Source: Paraburkholderia sp. C35
Lineage (GTDB): Bacteria > Pseudomonadota > Gammaproteobacteria > Burkholderiales > Burkholderiaceae
Assembly: GCF_003121405.1 (NCBI RefSeq)
Contig: NZ_QBUY01000085.1
Span: 1-39,493, forward strand
DNA length: 39,493 nt
Direction: 5' to 3'
Shown here: in pieces, positions 33,190 to 39,493 of the stretch
How the letters are laid out: every line of letters begins with the position of its first letter
Position numbering within the stretch: the stretch's first letter is position 1
Notes under the pieces: generated by a model
What the model was told of the DNA's origin: nothing
The model's input: only the letters and a program-made list of their open reading frames with translations
The model's database searches: none
Translations under genes and position numbers: made by a program

Positions 33190-34770
33190 TCAGAACTGGT
33201 TCATGGTGTTGTCTTTGCCCGCCGCTTTCAGGGCTGCTTCGCCGCTGAAATACTCCTTGTGGTCATCGCCGATATCAGAACCCGACATGTTCTGATGCTT
33301 GACACACGCGATGCCCTGACGGATCTCCTTGCGTTGCACGCCTGCCACGTAACCGAGCATGCCCTGGTCGCCAAAGTATTCCTTCGCGAGGTTGTCGGTT
33401 GAGAGCGCAGCGGTGTGGTACGTCGGCAACGTGATCAGGTGATGGAAGATGCCTGCTTCACGCGACGAATCAGCCTGGAACGTGCGGATCTTTTCGTCGG
33501 CGAGCTTTGCCAGTTCGGTCTGATCGTATTCCACGCTCATCAACTGCGCACGGTCGTATGCCGACACATCTTTGCCCTCGGCCTTCATCGCGTCATACGC
33601 CTGCTGACGGAAATTCAGCGTCCAGTTGAACGACGGGCTGTTGTTGTACACCAGCTTCGCGTTCGGGATGACCTTGCGAATCTCGCTGACCATGCCGCCA
33701 ATCTGGGCGATGTGCGGTTTTTCGGTTTCGATCCACAGCAGGTCGGCGCCGTTTTGCAGCGCGGTGACGCAATCCAGCACGCAGCGCGCTTCGCCCGTAC
33801 CGGCACGGAACTGGAACAGGTTGCTCGGCAGGCGCTTCGGACGCAGCAGTTTGCCGTCGCGCTTGATGATCACGTCGCCATTGCCCAATTCGTCAGCCGA
33901 CAGTTCCTCGCAATCGAGGAACGAGTTGTACTGGTCGCCAAGGTCGCCCGGCTTATGGGTCACGGCGATCTGTTTGGTCAGCCCGGCACCGAGCGAATCG
34001 GTACGGCACACGATGACGCCGTCGTCCACGCCCAGTTCCAGGAAGGCATAGCGAATAGCACGCACTTTGGCGAGGAAGTCCTCGTGCGGCACGGTGACCT
34101 TGCCATCCTGGTGGCCGCACTGCTTCTCGTCGGACACCTGGTTTTCGATCTGGATACAGCATGCCCCCGCTTCGATGAACTGCTTCGCGAGCAGGTACGT
34201 CGCTTCCGCGTTGCCGAAGCCCGCGTCGATGTCCGCGATGATGGGCACCACGTGCGTGACGTGGTTGTCGATCTTCGCCTGGATCGCGGCCTTCGCAGCG
34301 CCTTCGGCGGCATCCAGCTGGCGGAACAGGCCGCCCAGTTCACGTGCGTCGGCCTGGCGCAGGAACGTGTACAGCTCACGGATCAGCGCAGTCACCGAGG
34401 TTTTTTCGTGCATCGACTGGTCCGGCAGCGGACCGAACTCGGAGCGCAGCGCAGCCACCATCCAGCCGGACAGATACAGATAACGGCGCTCGGTGCTGTT
34501 GAAGTGCTTCTTGATGGAAATCATCTTCTGCTGGCCGATGAAGCCGTGCCAGCAGCCCAGCGATTGCGTGTACTTCGACGGGTCGGCATCGTAGGCGGCC
34601 ATGTCGGCGCGCATGATCCCGGCCGTGTACTTCGCGATATCCAGACCGGTCTTGAACCGGTTCTGGGCACGCATGCGCGCAGCGTATTCGGGATTGATCG
34701 CATTCCAGGCGCTGCCGTTATTTTCTTTCAAACCAGCAACTGCCTTGATGTCGTCTTGATATTGGGCCAT
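33190..34770 (-). CDS. aceA: isocitrate lyase
   Basis: A 526-residue isocitrate lyase of the long bacterial type (like the 530-residue pseudomonad enzymes). It cleaves isocitrate to succinate and glyoxylate, the first step of the glyoxylate shunt for growth on acetate and fatty acids. The catalytic Cys218 lies in KQCGHQ (216-221); KQCGH instead of KKCGH is, as far as I recall, normal in this subgroup. Metal/substrate motifs are IIADIDAGFGN (177-187), YNNSPSFNW and RTDSLGAG. The start at 34770 has AAGGAG upstream. It ends at a strong terminator and is expressed alone; a malate synthase gene is not in the window. A perfect palindrome at 34874-34887 overlaps its promoter region. Confidence 0.97.
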   Translation of the reverse strand: MAQYQDDIKAVAGLKENNGSAWNAINPEYAARMRAQNRFKTGLDIAKYTAGIMRADMAAYDADPSKYTQSLGCWHGFIGQQKMISIKKHFNSTERRYLYLSGWMVAALRSEFGPLPDQSMHEKTSVTALIRELYTFLRQADARELGGLFRQLDAAEGAAKAAIQAKIDNHVTHVVPIIADIDAGFGNAEATYLLAKQFIEAGACCIQIENQVSDEKQCGHQDGKVTVPHEDFLAKVRAIRYAFLELGVDDGVIVCRTDSLGAGLTKQIAVTHKPGDLGDQYNSFLDCEELSADELGNGDVIIKRDGKLLRPKRLPSNLFQFRAGTGEARCVLDCVTALQNGADLLWIETEKPHIAQIGGMVSEIRKVIPNAKLVYNNSPSFNWTLNFRQQAYDAMKAEGKDVSAYDRAQLMSVEYDQTELAKLADEKIRTFQADSSREAGIFHHLITLPTYHTAALSTDNLAKEYFGDQGMLGYVAGVQRKEIRQGIACVKHQNMSGSDIGDDHKEYFSGEAALKAAGKDNTMNQF

Positions 34771-34873
34771 GTGTATCTCCTTGAAGCTGAGCGGATTTGA
34801 CTGAATGATTCAGCGCGTCGCCACGTCTGTCGAAGCGAACTGCATGACTAAATAGTAGCGCCGCCCGTGCCGA

Positions 34874-34916
34874 GTCTTATATAAGACATAAGAGATATTT
34901 TATTGTTATTTTTCAA
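34874..34916 (-). promoter_or_regulatory. aceA promoter with a perfect 14-bp palindrome
   Basis: On the minus strand TTGAAA (34916-34911), 17 bases, TCTTAT (34893-34888) form a plausible promoter. Immediately downstream lies GTCTTATATAAGAC (34874-34887), a perfect palindrome where a repressor would stop initiation; TATATA or TATAAG within it are alternative -10 boxes. The regulator is not encoded nearby. Confidence 0.65.
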
Positions 34917-35354
34917 TGAGATAGAACGCAGTTTTTGCGATGCAAAACACACTTTCAACCGGCAAAAAGCCGATCCAGTGGAAATTCAGACCAGATTTCG
35001 CAACATGAAATGCCCTTTCGGCTATCGGAGAAGATCCGGCACCAATGCCGCGACCAATCAGAAAGCCTCGCCGCGTATTTCTCGTCGACGCCCCGTTCAG
35101 CGCGTGGCGTCCCAAGAGATTCTCAGCGCCGGATATGGAGATCAGTAATGCTCGACCGAGTAGTCGAGTGCGCCTTTGAGTGCGACTGTCTTCAGTGCGG
35201 TTCGACCGAACTCTCGAAAGTACGGTCGAACGCGGTCCAGCGGCTGTTCATAGCTGCGCGCGCGTCGGCGGCGAATGCGCCTGATCGACCCAACCCGGAA
35301 ATCCGAGGTCGCCTCGAACACCGCGGATCCGTGGTGAAAGCCGAACTTCCGTAG
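34917..35354. other. gene-free stretch between aceA and a gene relic
   Basis: Several short frames are open on both strands, but none has a ribosome site or family resemblance. The left 20 bases are AT-rich and belong to the aceA promoter. The right part may be decayed sequence upstream of the thioesterase relic. Confidence 0.4.
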
Positions 35355-35489
35355 ACGACCCCACAGCGGACCTTCGGCATTCTCGCCTATCGACTTGCAG
35401 GCTACTCGTCCAGCGGCATACTGGCGCATGCGATCGCGCAACGTCTGCTCGAAAATGGACAAGATGTCTTGTTCGTTAGTGGGAGCGTT
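35355..35489 (+). pseudogene. relic of a peptide-synthetase thioesterase domain
   Basis: A plus-strand frame with no start codon encodes about 45 residues that match the nucleophile elbow of NRPS-type thioesterases: YRLAGYSSSGILAHAIAQ then RLLENGQDVLFV. Family members read xYRLAGYSxGGxLAxxxAxxLxxxGxxVxxL, with the Ser of GYS as catalytic nucleophile. It is preceded by a stop codon, and what follows from about 35490 is antisense to the end of the LysR gene. Nothing else of a synthetase is present. I take it as a scar of a lost biosynthetic gene. It is too short to be certain. Confidence 0.6.
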
Positions 35490-36432
35490 ATTGATCAGCG
35501 CGCAAAGCGCCTGCGATTCTTCCGTCATCCAGATATCGCGCGATGAGGTTGCGAATCACGACGTAGATCGCGGATGCGGCCGGTGTCAGATCCGATTCGC
35601 TATGGGTGATCAGGGTGGCCGTCATGAAAATTGGAGGATCGAGCGGTATGGCTCTTACGCTGGATCCGCCTTCGACATGCGCCAGATCACCGAGCGCCAG
35701 GATTCCGCTCCCCAGGCCTGCGACTACAGCAGACAAGGTCGCAGAGAGGTCGTTTTCCACCGTGATACGTGTTGTGTTCGCAGATTCTTTCAGCAGCGGA
35801 TCGACGAGCGCAGCCGCGATGGCAGGATGAGGATGACTGGGCAGTATCAGCGGCAAGTCCGCCAGATCCTTCATGGAAATGCTGTCCCGGCTCGATACCG
35901 TGTCGTCCTTCGAGACGAGAAACAGCCGCTGTCTGAACAGGATGTGACGATCGAGTCCTGCCGTGAATTCGCTATCGAAGATAATTGCCAGATCCAGCGT
36001 CCGCGCACTCACACGCCTCGCCAGCGGACCACTCCTTTCGCTTACGAAGTGCAGCGTGACATTCGGCATCGCAGCCTTGCAGGCTCGCGTGACGGGACTC
36101 GACAGAATCGATGCCAGCACGGACGACCTCCCGACCCTGACGACGCCTGCGATTTCCGCTCCGTCTGCGCGCACGACATCCGGCAAATGCTCGATCCGGT
36201 TGATGATCTCCACCGCTTCGGTGTAGAGGCGCTTCCCGGCGGCTGTCGCACGCGCGCCCCTTGGGCTGCGATCGAGCAGCGACACGCCAAGCATCTCTTC
36301 CAGCTCGCTGATCTGCTGACTCAGCGCAGGCTGTGCCACGTGAATAAGCGCTGCAGCACGCGAAAAGCTGCCCGCCTCGACGATCTTGACGAAGTAACGC
36401 AGGTGTCGCACCTGGATTCGCGATCGATCCAT
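35488..36432 (-). CDS. LysR family transcriptional regulator (Nac-like)
   Basis: A 314-residue LysR regulator whose N-terminus (QVRHLRYFVKIVEAGSFSRAA, AQPALSQQISELEEMLGVSLLDRSPRGA) is closest in style to the Nac/Cbl group. The start at 36432 has GGAGG five bases upstream; the frame is open a further 78 codons, without a ribosome site. The effector domain covers about 95-300. Its last codons overlap, on the opposite strand, the frame of the thioesterase relic. The next gene on the same strand is a response regulator 176 bases upstream, and an AtuA-family gene lies beyond that on the plus strand; which of them it controls is unclear. Confidence 0.9.
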   Translation of the reverse strand: MDRSRIQVRHLRYFVKIVEAGSFSRAAALIHVAQPALSQQISELEEMLGVSLLDRSPRGARATAAGKRLYTEAVEIINRIEHLPDVVRADGAEIAGVVRVGRSSVLASILSSPVTRACKAAMPNVTLHFVSERSGPLARRVSARTLDLAIIFDSEFTAGLDRHILFRQRLFLVSKDDTVSSRDSISMKDLADLPLILPSHPHPAIAAALVDPLLKESANTTRITVENDLSATLSAVVAGLGSGILALGDLAHVEGGSSVRAIPLDPPIFMTATLITHSESDLTPAASAIYVVIRNLIARYLDDGRIAGALRADQ

Positions 36433-36608
36433 GCCCGCCTCCGATCCCATCGGGTTCTCACGAAGAGAGGTGCGGGTCGTCCTGTATGCCAGACCGGGTG
36501 ATACGGACAGTCGACTCGACGCACGCCGCGTGTATCCCGGCTTACCGCAAAGTGCCGGAACATACGGAAGCTTATCAGGATGCTCACTGCGTCGATCGCA
36601 TGCTGCCC

Positions 36609-37304
36609 TCAGTGCCGCAAGCTGGTCGATGCGGCGCGAGCATCGACGGAATGCGCCACCATCCACCCCATGCCGCGAACGTTACGGATCAGCGACTGGC
36701 CGAATTTTTTCCGCATCGTGTGGATCAGCACGTCGATCGCATTGCTTTCCACTTCCCTGCCCCAACCGTAAATCCGGTCTTCCAGCTGACTACGCGACAG
36801 GATTGAGCCGGGGCGCTCCATGAAACTGTGCATCAGCGCAAACTCACGCGCGGAGAGCGGCGACGTCACGCCGTCCTGTTGAAGCGTTCGGGTTTCCAGA
36901 TCGAGACTGAGCGATTCGTTGCCGATGCGTGACGTGGCGTACCCAGCCCTTCGTCGTAACACCGCGCGCACCCGCGCCAGCAGTTCAGTGCCGTTCATGG
37001 TCCGGGTCAGACAATCATCGGCGCCAGCGTCGAGACTGCCGATCCGTGCATCAATGTCATCACAGCTAGCCATCGTCAGCACGGGAACCGGATTCCCTGT
37101 CATTCGTACCGTCTTGAGCAGATCAATCCCCGTGATATCCACCAGGCAGAGATCGAGCAGAATGGCCGCATAGTTCGGGCTGGCAATGGCCGCACCCGCA
37201 TCCGTGCCGTTACGAATCCAGTCGACGGTGTAGCTGTCGTCGCGAAGTGTCCGGAAAAGCTTTTGCCCGATCTGCACATCGCTTTCGATCAGTAGAAATC
37301 TCAT
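36609..37304 (-). CDS. OmpR/PhoB-type response regulator with degenerate receiver (QseB-like)
   Basis: A 231-residue response regulator: receiver domain 1-115, winged-helix DNA-binding domain about 130-220 (LSAREFALMHSFMERPGSILSRSQL, then VLIHTMRKKFG and IRNVRGMGWMV). It aligns without gaps to QseB around the active site. The phosphorylatable Asp51 is kept, but the acidic pair reads Glu7-Ser8, Thr79 is Ala, Lys101 is Arg and the following Pro is Thr. GAGG before the ATG at 37304 sets the start, although the frame is open upstream to 37541. No histidine kinase gene is adjacent. It may work without phosphorylation, or respond weakly to a distant kinase. Confidence 0.88.
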   Translation of the reverse strand: MRFLLIESDVQIGQKLFRTLRDDSYTVDWIRNGTDAGAAIASPNYAAILLDLCLVDITGIDLLKTVRMTGNPVPVLTMASCDDIDARIGSLDAGADDCLTRTMNGTELLARVRAVLRRRAGYATSRIGNESLSLDLETRTLQQDGVTSPLSAREFALMHSFMERPGSILSRSQLEDRIYGWGREVESNAIDVLIHTMRKKFGQSLIRNVRGMGWMVAHSVDARAASTSLRH

Positions 37305-37703
37305 CGTGTCCTCTGCAGGTAGCCTCAGGCGCCCGTTATCGCGCACGCTGATGCGAATGAAAGAGTGCCGGCATCCGATGGTTCGTTCATCTTCGGGCGG
37401 AACCGCGTCGTTCGCCCAGATCAGGCTGGCTCCCGTGCTGCCGTCAGTCAAAAGCAGGTCGGGATTCATACTCGTGCTGGCGAGGCGAAGTCTGCCAAAA
37501 AGTGCCCGCGCAGTAGAAATACTGGTTTCCGATGCAGCCATATCCAGCGCCTATACCCCCGCCCGGCTTTCACGCTTCTCGCTATACAGGCTGCTTATGC
37601 CCCTATCACCGTTGGATATTTCTCAGCGAGGTCTAAGTGGCGCAGACTTCATCTACACAAAACGGACATGGCATGTCGCCGGGTACGTGTAACGGAGAGC
37701 AGA
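37305..37703. other. intergenic region between the response regulator and the AtuA-family gene
   Basis: No independent gene is supported. The minus-strand frame of the response regulator remains open to 37541 but the extra 79 codons resemble no receiver N-terminus. The divergent promoters should lie here; the T-rich stretch around 37605-37625 is a possible location, but I cannot define boxes. Confidence 0.35.
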
Positions 37704-39209
37704 ATGGTGAAGTCGGCCTATCGCGTAACGTCGGTGTGCGGCGCGCTGGGAACAGGCATTGGATACCCGTCGCTGCAGACGATCATGTCGGCCGGAACAC
37801 ACGCCTTCGTCGTGGACGCAGGCGTCGCGCAGTCTCACGCGAACCACATGACACACCCGACACACCCGACACACCCGGCACAACCCTCGCGATGCGCGGC
37901 GATTCTCGACGACCTTCGAACCGTTATCGAGGCAGGTCTCACCACTCACGGCCCTGTGATCATTGGCAACTGCGGAACGTCCGGCACCAACGACGACATT
38001 GACGCATTGCTCGATGTCGCCAGAGCGGTATTTGCGGAGCAGCGTGTATCGGATGTGAAGGTCGCGGTGATTCGCTCGGAAGTCGACCCGGAACTCGTCA
38101 TCGACGCGATGCGAGCGCGCGCGCTGAGCCCGCTGGATGGCACCGCAAACCCCGATGAGGCAGCGCTGCGAAACAGCACTTTTGTCGGACAGATGGGCAT
38201 CCATCCCATACTCACCGCACTCGTGTGCGGCGCGAAGTATGTGATCGCAGCCCGTGCCTGTGGCGCCTCGCTTTTTGCAGCCGACATGATCCGCCATGGC
38301 ATCCCGTCCGGGCTCGCCTATCATGCGGGTCAGATGCTGGCGAATGCCGCGTTCGCTGACCAGCATGGGCTGCCATCGCAGGGATTGAGCGCGGAAATCA
38401 GCAGCGATGGTAAGGCGGTGTTTCGAGCGGCGCACTCAGTACGGCCATTCACGCCCTATTCGCTCGCAACGCACTCTCAAAGCGGGCGGGCACACCCGTA
38501 TTTGCACGCTTATCCGGAGGGTGTACTCGCTACACATCGCACGGAATTCTTTGCCATCGATGCACATGCCGCCGGCTTCAGTAGCAGCTTCTTTTATCGC
38601 GGCGAACATCAAGGTTTGCCCGGCATCAAGCTGGATGGCGTACACCAAGGCGCCTTTCACGCCGCCGACAGACGGAGCTCGCACCATTTGCTCCAGAACG
38701 AACTCACCGTCCGTCAGGTGCTGTTTCCAATCGAATATTTCGACGTGAATGGCGACGACTGGCATCGAACCGGTCGGTCGCAACCCGTCTACTTCGAACT
38801 GGGAGAGCCCGCAGGCGTCGAGGATCTCGATGAACGAACGCTGTCGGCAATCGAAGATGCACCGCCGCGCGTTGCATCGCACGGGACTTGCCGGCTATCG
38901 ACGATCACCCGTGCCATCCAGTGCGCGTGTCCCAACGCGCGCACGCTAACCGTCGACATCTTTTTTGCTTCGGATGAAGACTATGAAATGGCGCTGCGCT
39001 CCAATCTTTTCTGCGTAAGGCGACTCGCGAAAGCTCTGGATATCGAGCGATCATTGTTCGTCGGCACGTATTTCGTCGACGTGTGTCAAGCGATCAAGAT
39101 CACATTGGAACGGCCTGCAGAACTCACCGCGCCTCACGCTGCAGAACTGTTCGATCTTCAGATCAAGTCTCGAATCGAAGGGCTGATTGTGCCTGAGCAC
39201 ACCAGTTGA
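37704..39209 (+). CDS. acyclic terpene utilization AtuA family protein (DUF1446)
   Basis: A 501-residue protein of the AtuA/DUF1446 family. The family core is recognisable in VVDAGVAQSHANH, GPVIIGNCGTSGTNDDIDALLD, the conserved FVGQMGIHPILTALVCGAKYVIAARACGASLFAADMIRHG, and LEGVhqxG as LDGVHQGAF. AtuA was named from the pseudomonad citronellol/geranyl-CoA cluster but its activity is unclear, and many homologues lie far from terpene genes, as here. GGAGA six bases before the ATG at 37704 sets the start; the longer frame from 37365 is not needed. Near residue 52 there is a THPTHPTHP repeat coded by three identical 9-bp units, absent from relatives as far as I recall. No acyl-CoA carboxylase genes follow. 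Confidence 0.85.
   Translation: MVKSAYRVTSVCGALGTGIGYPSLQTIMSAGTHAFVVDAGVAQSHANHMTHPTHPTHPAQPSRCAAILDDLRTVIEAGLTTHGPVIIGNCGTSGTNDDIDALLDVARAVFAEQRVSDVKVAVIRSEVDPELVIDAMRARALSPLDGTANPDEAALRNSTFVGQMGIHPILTALVCGAKYVIAARACGASLFAADMIRHGIPSGLAYHAGQMLANAAFADQHGLPSQGLSAEISSDGKAVFRAAHSVRPFTPYSLATHSQSGRAHPYLHAYPEGVLATHRTEFFAIDAHAAGFSSSFFYRGEHQGLPGIKLDGVHQGAFHAADRRSSHHLLQNELTVRQVLFPIEYFDVNGDDWHRTGRSQPVYFELGEPAGVEDLDERTLSAIEDAPPRVASHGTCRLSTITRAIQCACPNARTLTVDIFFASDEDYEMALRSNLFCVRRLAKALDIERSLFVGTYFVDVCQAIKITLERPAELTAPHAAELFDLQIKSRIEGLIVPEHTS
37851..37877 (+). repeat. three perfect 9-bp tandem repeats inside the AtuA-family gene
   Basis: ACACACCCG occurs three times head to tail at 37851, 37860 and 37869 and codes for Thr-His-Pro repeats. 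The unit length keeps the frame, so slippage would change only the number of tripeptides. It is too short and regular for a CRISPR. Confidence 0.85.
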
Positions 39210-39280
39210 ACGTCCCGCATTTGAATTGACACGCGCTATCGAGCCGCACATCGATACCATTCATCGGCCGCGCAGCCGGA

Positions 39281-39493
39281 TCACGTCACATCGTGATGTT
39301 GCAGAAAATGAGCAACGGAAAAGATATCGATGGCAGGCCTGATTTCCTTGCCGAGCCAATGCAGAGGCACGGCCAGATGAACCAGTTCACCAACGATCAC
39401 GACGACCAGCAAGCAGACGATCCAGCGTCGCGCATGCGCGGAAATGGCACTGTCTCTTAAACCCATCTCCGCGCCGACGCGGCGGGCGGCGAG
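39281..39493 (-). CDS. membrane protein, C-terminal part (cut by the window edge)
   Basis: The minus-strand frame is open to the right edge of the window and ends at 39281. The last 60 residues contain a strong transmembrane helix (WIVCLLVVVIVGELVHLAVPL) and end in VAHFLQHHDVT. An ATG at 39466 is preceded directly by GGAG with no spacing, so it is not a convincing start and the gene probably begins outside. I do not recognise the family. Confidence 0.5.
   Translation of the reverse strand, partial: LAARRVGAEMGLRDSAISAHARRWIVCLLVVVIVGELVHLAVPLHWLGKEIRPAIDIFSVAHFLQHHDVT

Noticed and set aside
34113..34130. KQCGH instead of KKCGH in isocitrate lyase as a loss of activity
   Set aside because: As far as I recall the long-form bacterial isocitrate lyases carry Gln here; the catalytic Cys and His remain, so it is not an anomaly.
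33415..34800. 461-codon plus-strand open frame opposite aceA
   Set aside because: It is fully antisense to isocitrate lyase and reflects the low stop-codon density of GC-rich coding DNA. The translation shows no family features.
35142..35528. 128-codon minus-strand open frame after the LysR gene
   Set aside because: It starts inside the LysR gene and is antisense to the thioesterase-like frame, with an Arg-rich end. It is best explained as the shadow of a decayed plus-strand gene.
37851..37885. Short CRISPR-like array
   Set aside because: The units are 9 bp, adjacent without spacers, and in frame inside a gene. It is a coding microsatellite.

Overview
The window looks like a chromosomal or megaplasmid catabolic region of a Burkholderiaceae bacterium, most likely Paraburkholderia or Caballeronia. 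The reasons are GC-rich coding with strong third-position bias, many LysR/GntR/TetR/IclR regulators each tied to a small catabolic cassette, H-NS proteins of the Burkholderia type with Ala/Lys-rich tails, and a long-form isocitrate lyase. The genus is inferred from gene style; there is no rRNA or other marker here. I found no tRNA, rRNA, CRISPR array, intact insertion sequence or prophage.

Layout. (1) 235-7102: a leftward five-gene operon (HAD hydrolase, LivK-type binding protein, class III aminotransferase, IlvD/Edd dehydratase, SDR) facing a divergent TetR gene, with a strong promoter and a long inverted repeat between them. The substrate is unknown. (2) 7612-11209: a LysR gene followed by an AhpD-like gene, then a TetR gene divergent from an NmrA-like reductase. 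(3) 11664-12398: an isolated gene of unknown function, possibly related to the uracil-DNA-glycosylase fold, flanked by long gene-poor stretches. (4) 13110-20617: a sugar-acid cassette. GntR, an ACS-family MFS transporter, an L-idonate/L-gulonate 5-dehydrogenase-like enzyme, an MHS-family MFS transporter and a ManD-type mannonate dehydratase run leftward; a fructuronate reductase-like gene is divergent. Together they could turn L-gulonate into 2-keto-3-deoxygluconate through D-fructuronate and D-mannonate. (5) 20865-24740: a complete polar amino-acid ABC transporter followed by an IclR regulator. (6) 24963-29985: an AllA-like protein and LysR, divergent from DUF2848, amidase and an orphan LivK-type binding protein, probably an amide or ureide pathway. 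(7) 30387-33104: an SDR, an unusual two-domain H-NS protein, a divergent small H-NS-like protein whose DNA-contact loop has turned acidic, and a broken LysR gene. (8) 33190-34770: isocitrate lyase, with a terminator and a perfect promoter palindrome. (9) 35355-39493: a relic of a peptide-synthetase thioesterase domain, a Nac-like LysR, an orphan response regulator with altered receiver residues, an AtuA-family protein and a membrane-protein gene cut by the window edge.

The best candidates for undescribed biology are the divergent H-NS pair, the left-end aminotransferase/dehydratase operon, the DUF2848-amidase cassette, and the isolated gene at 11664.
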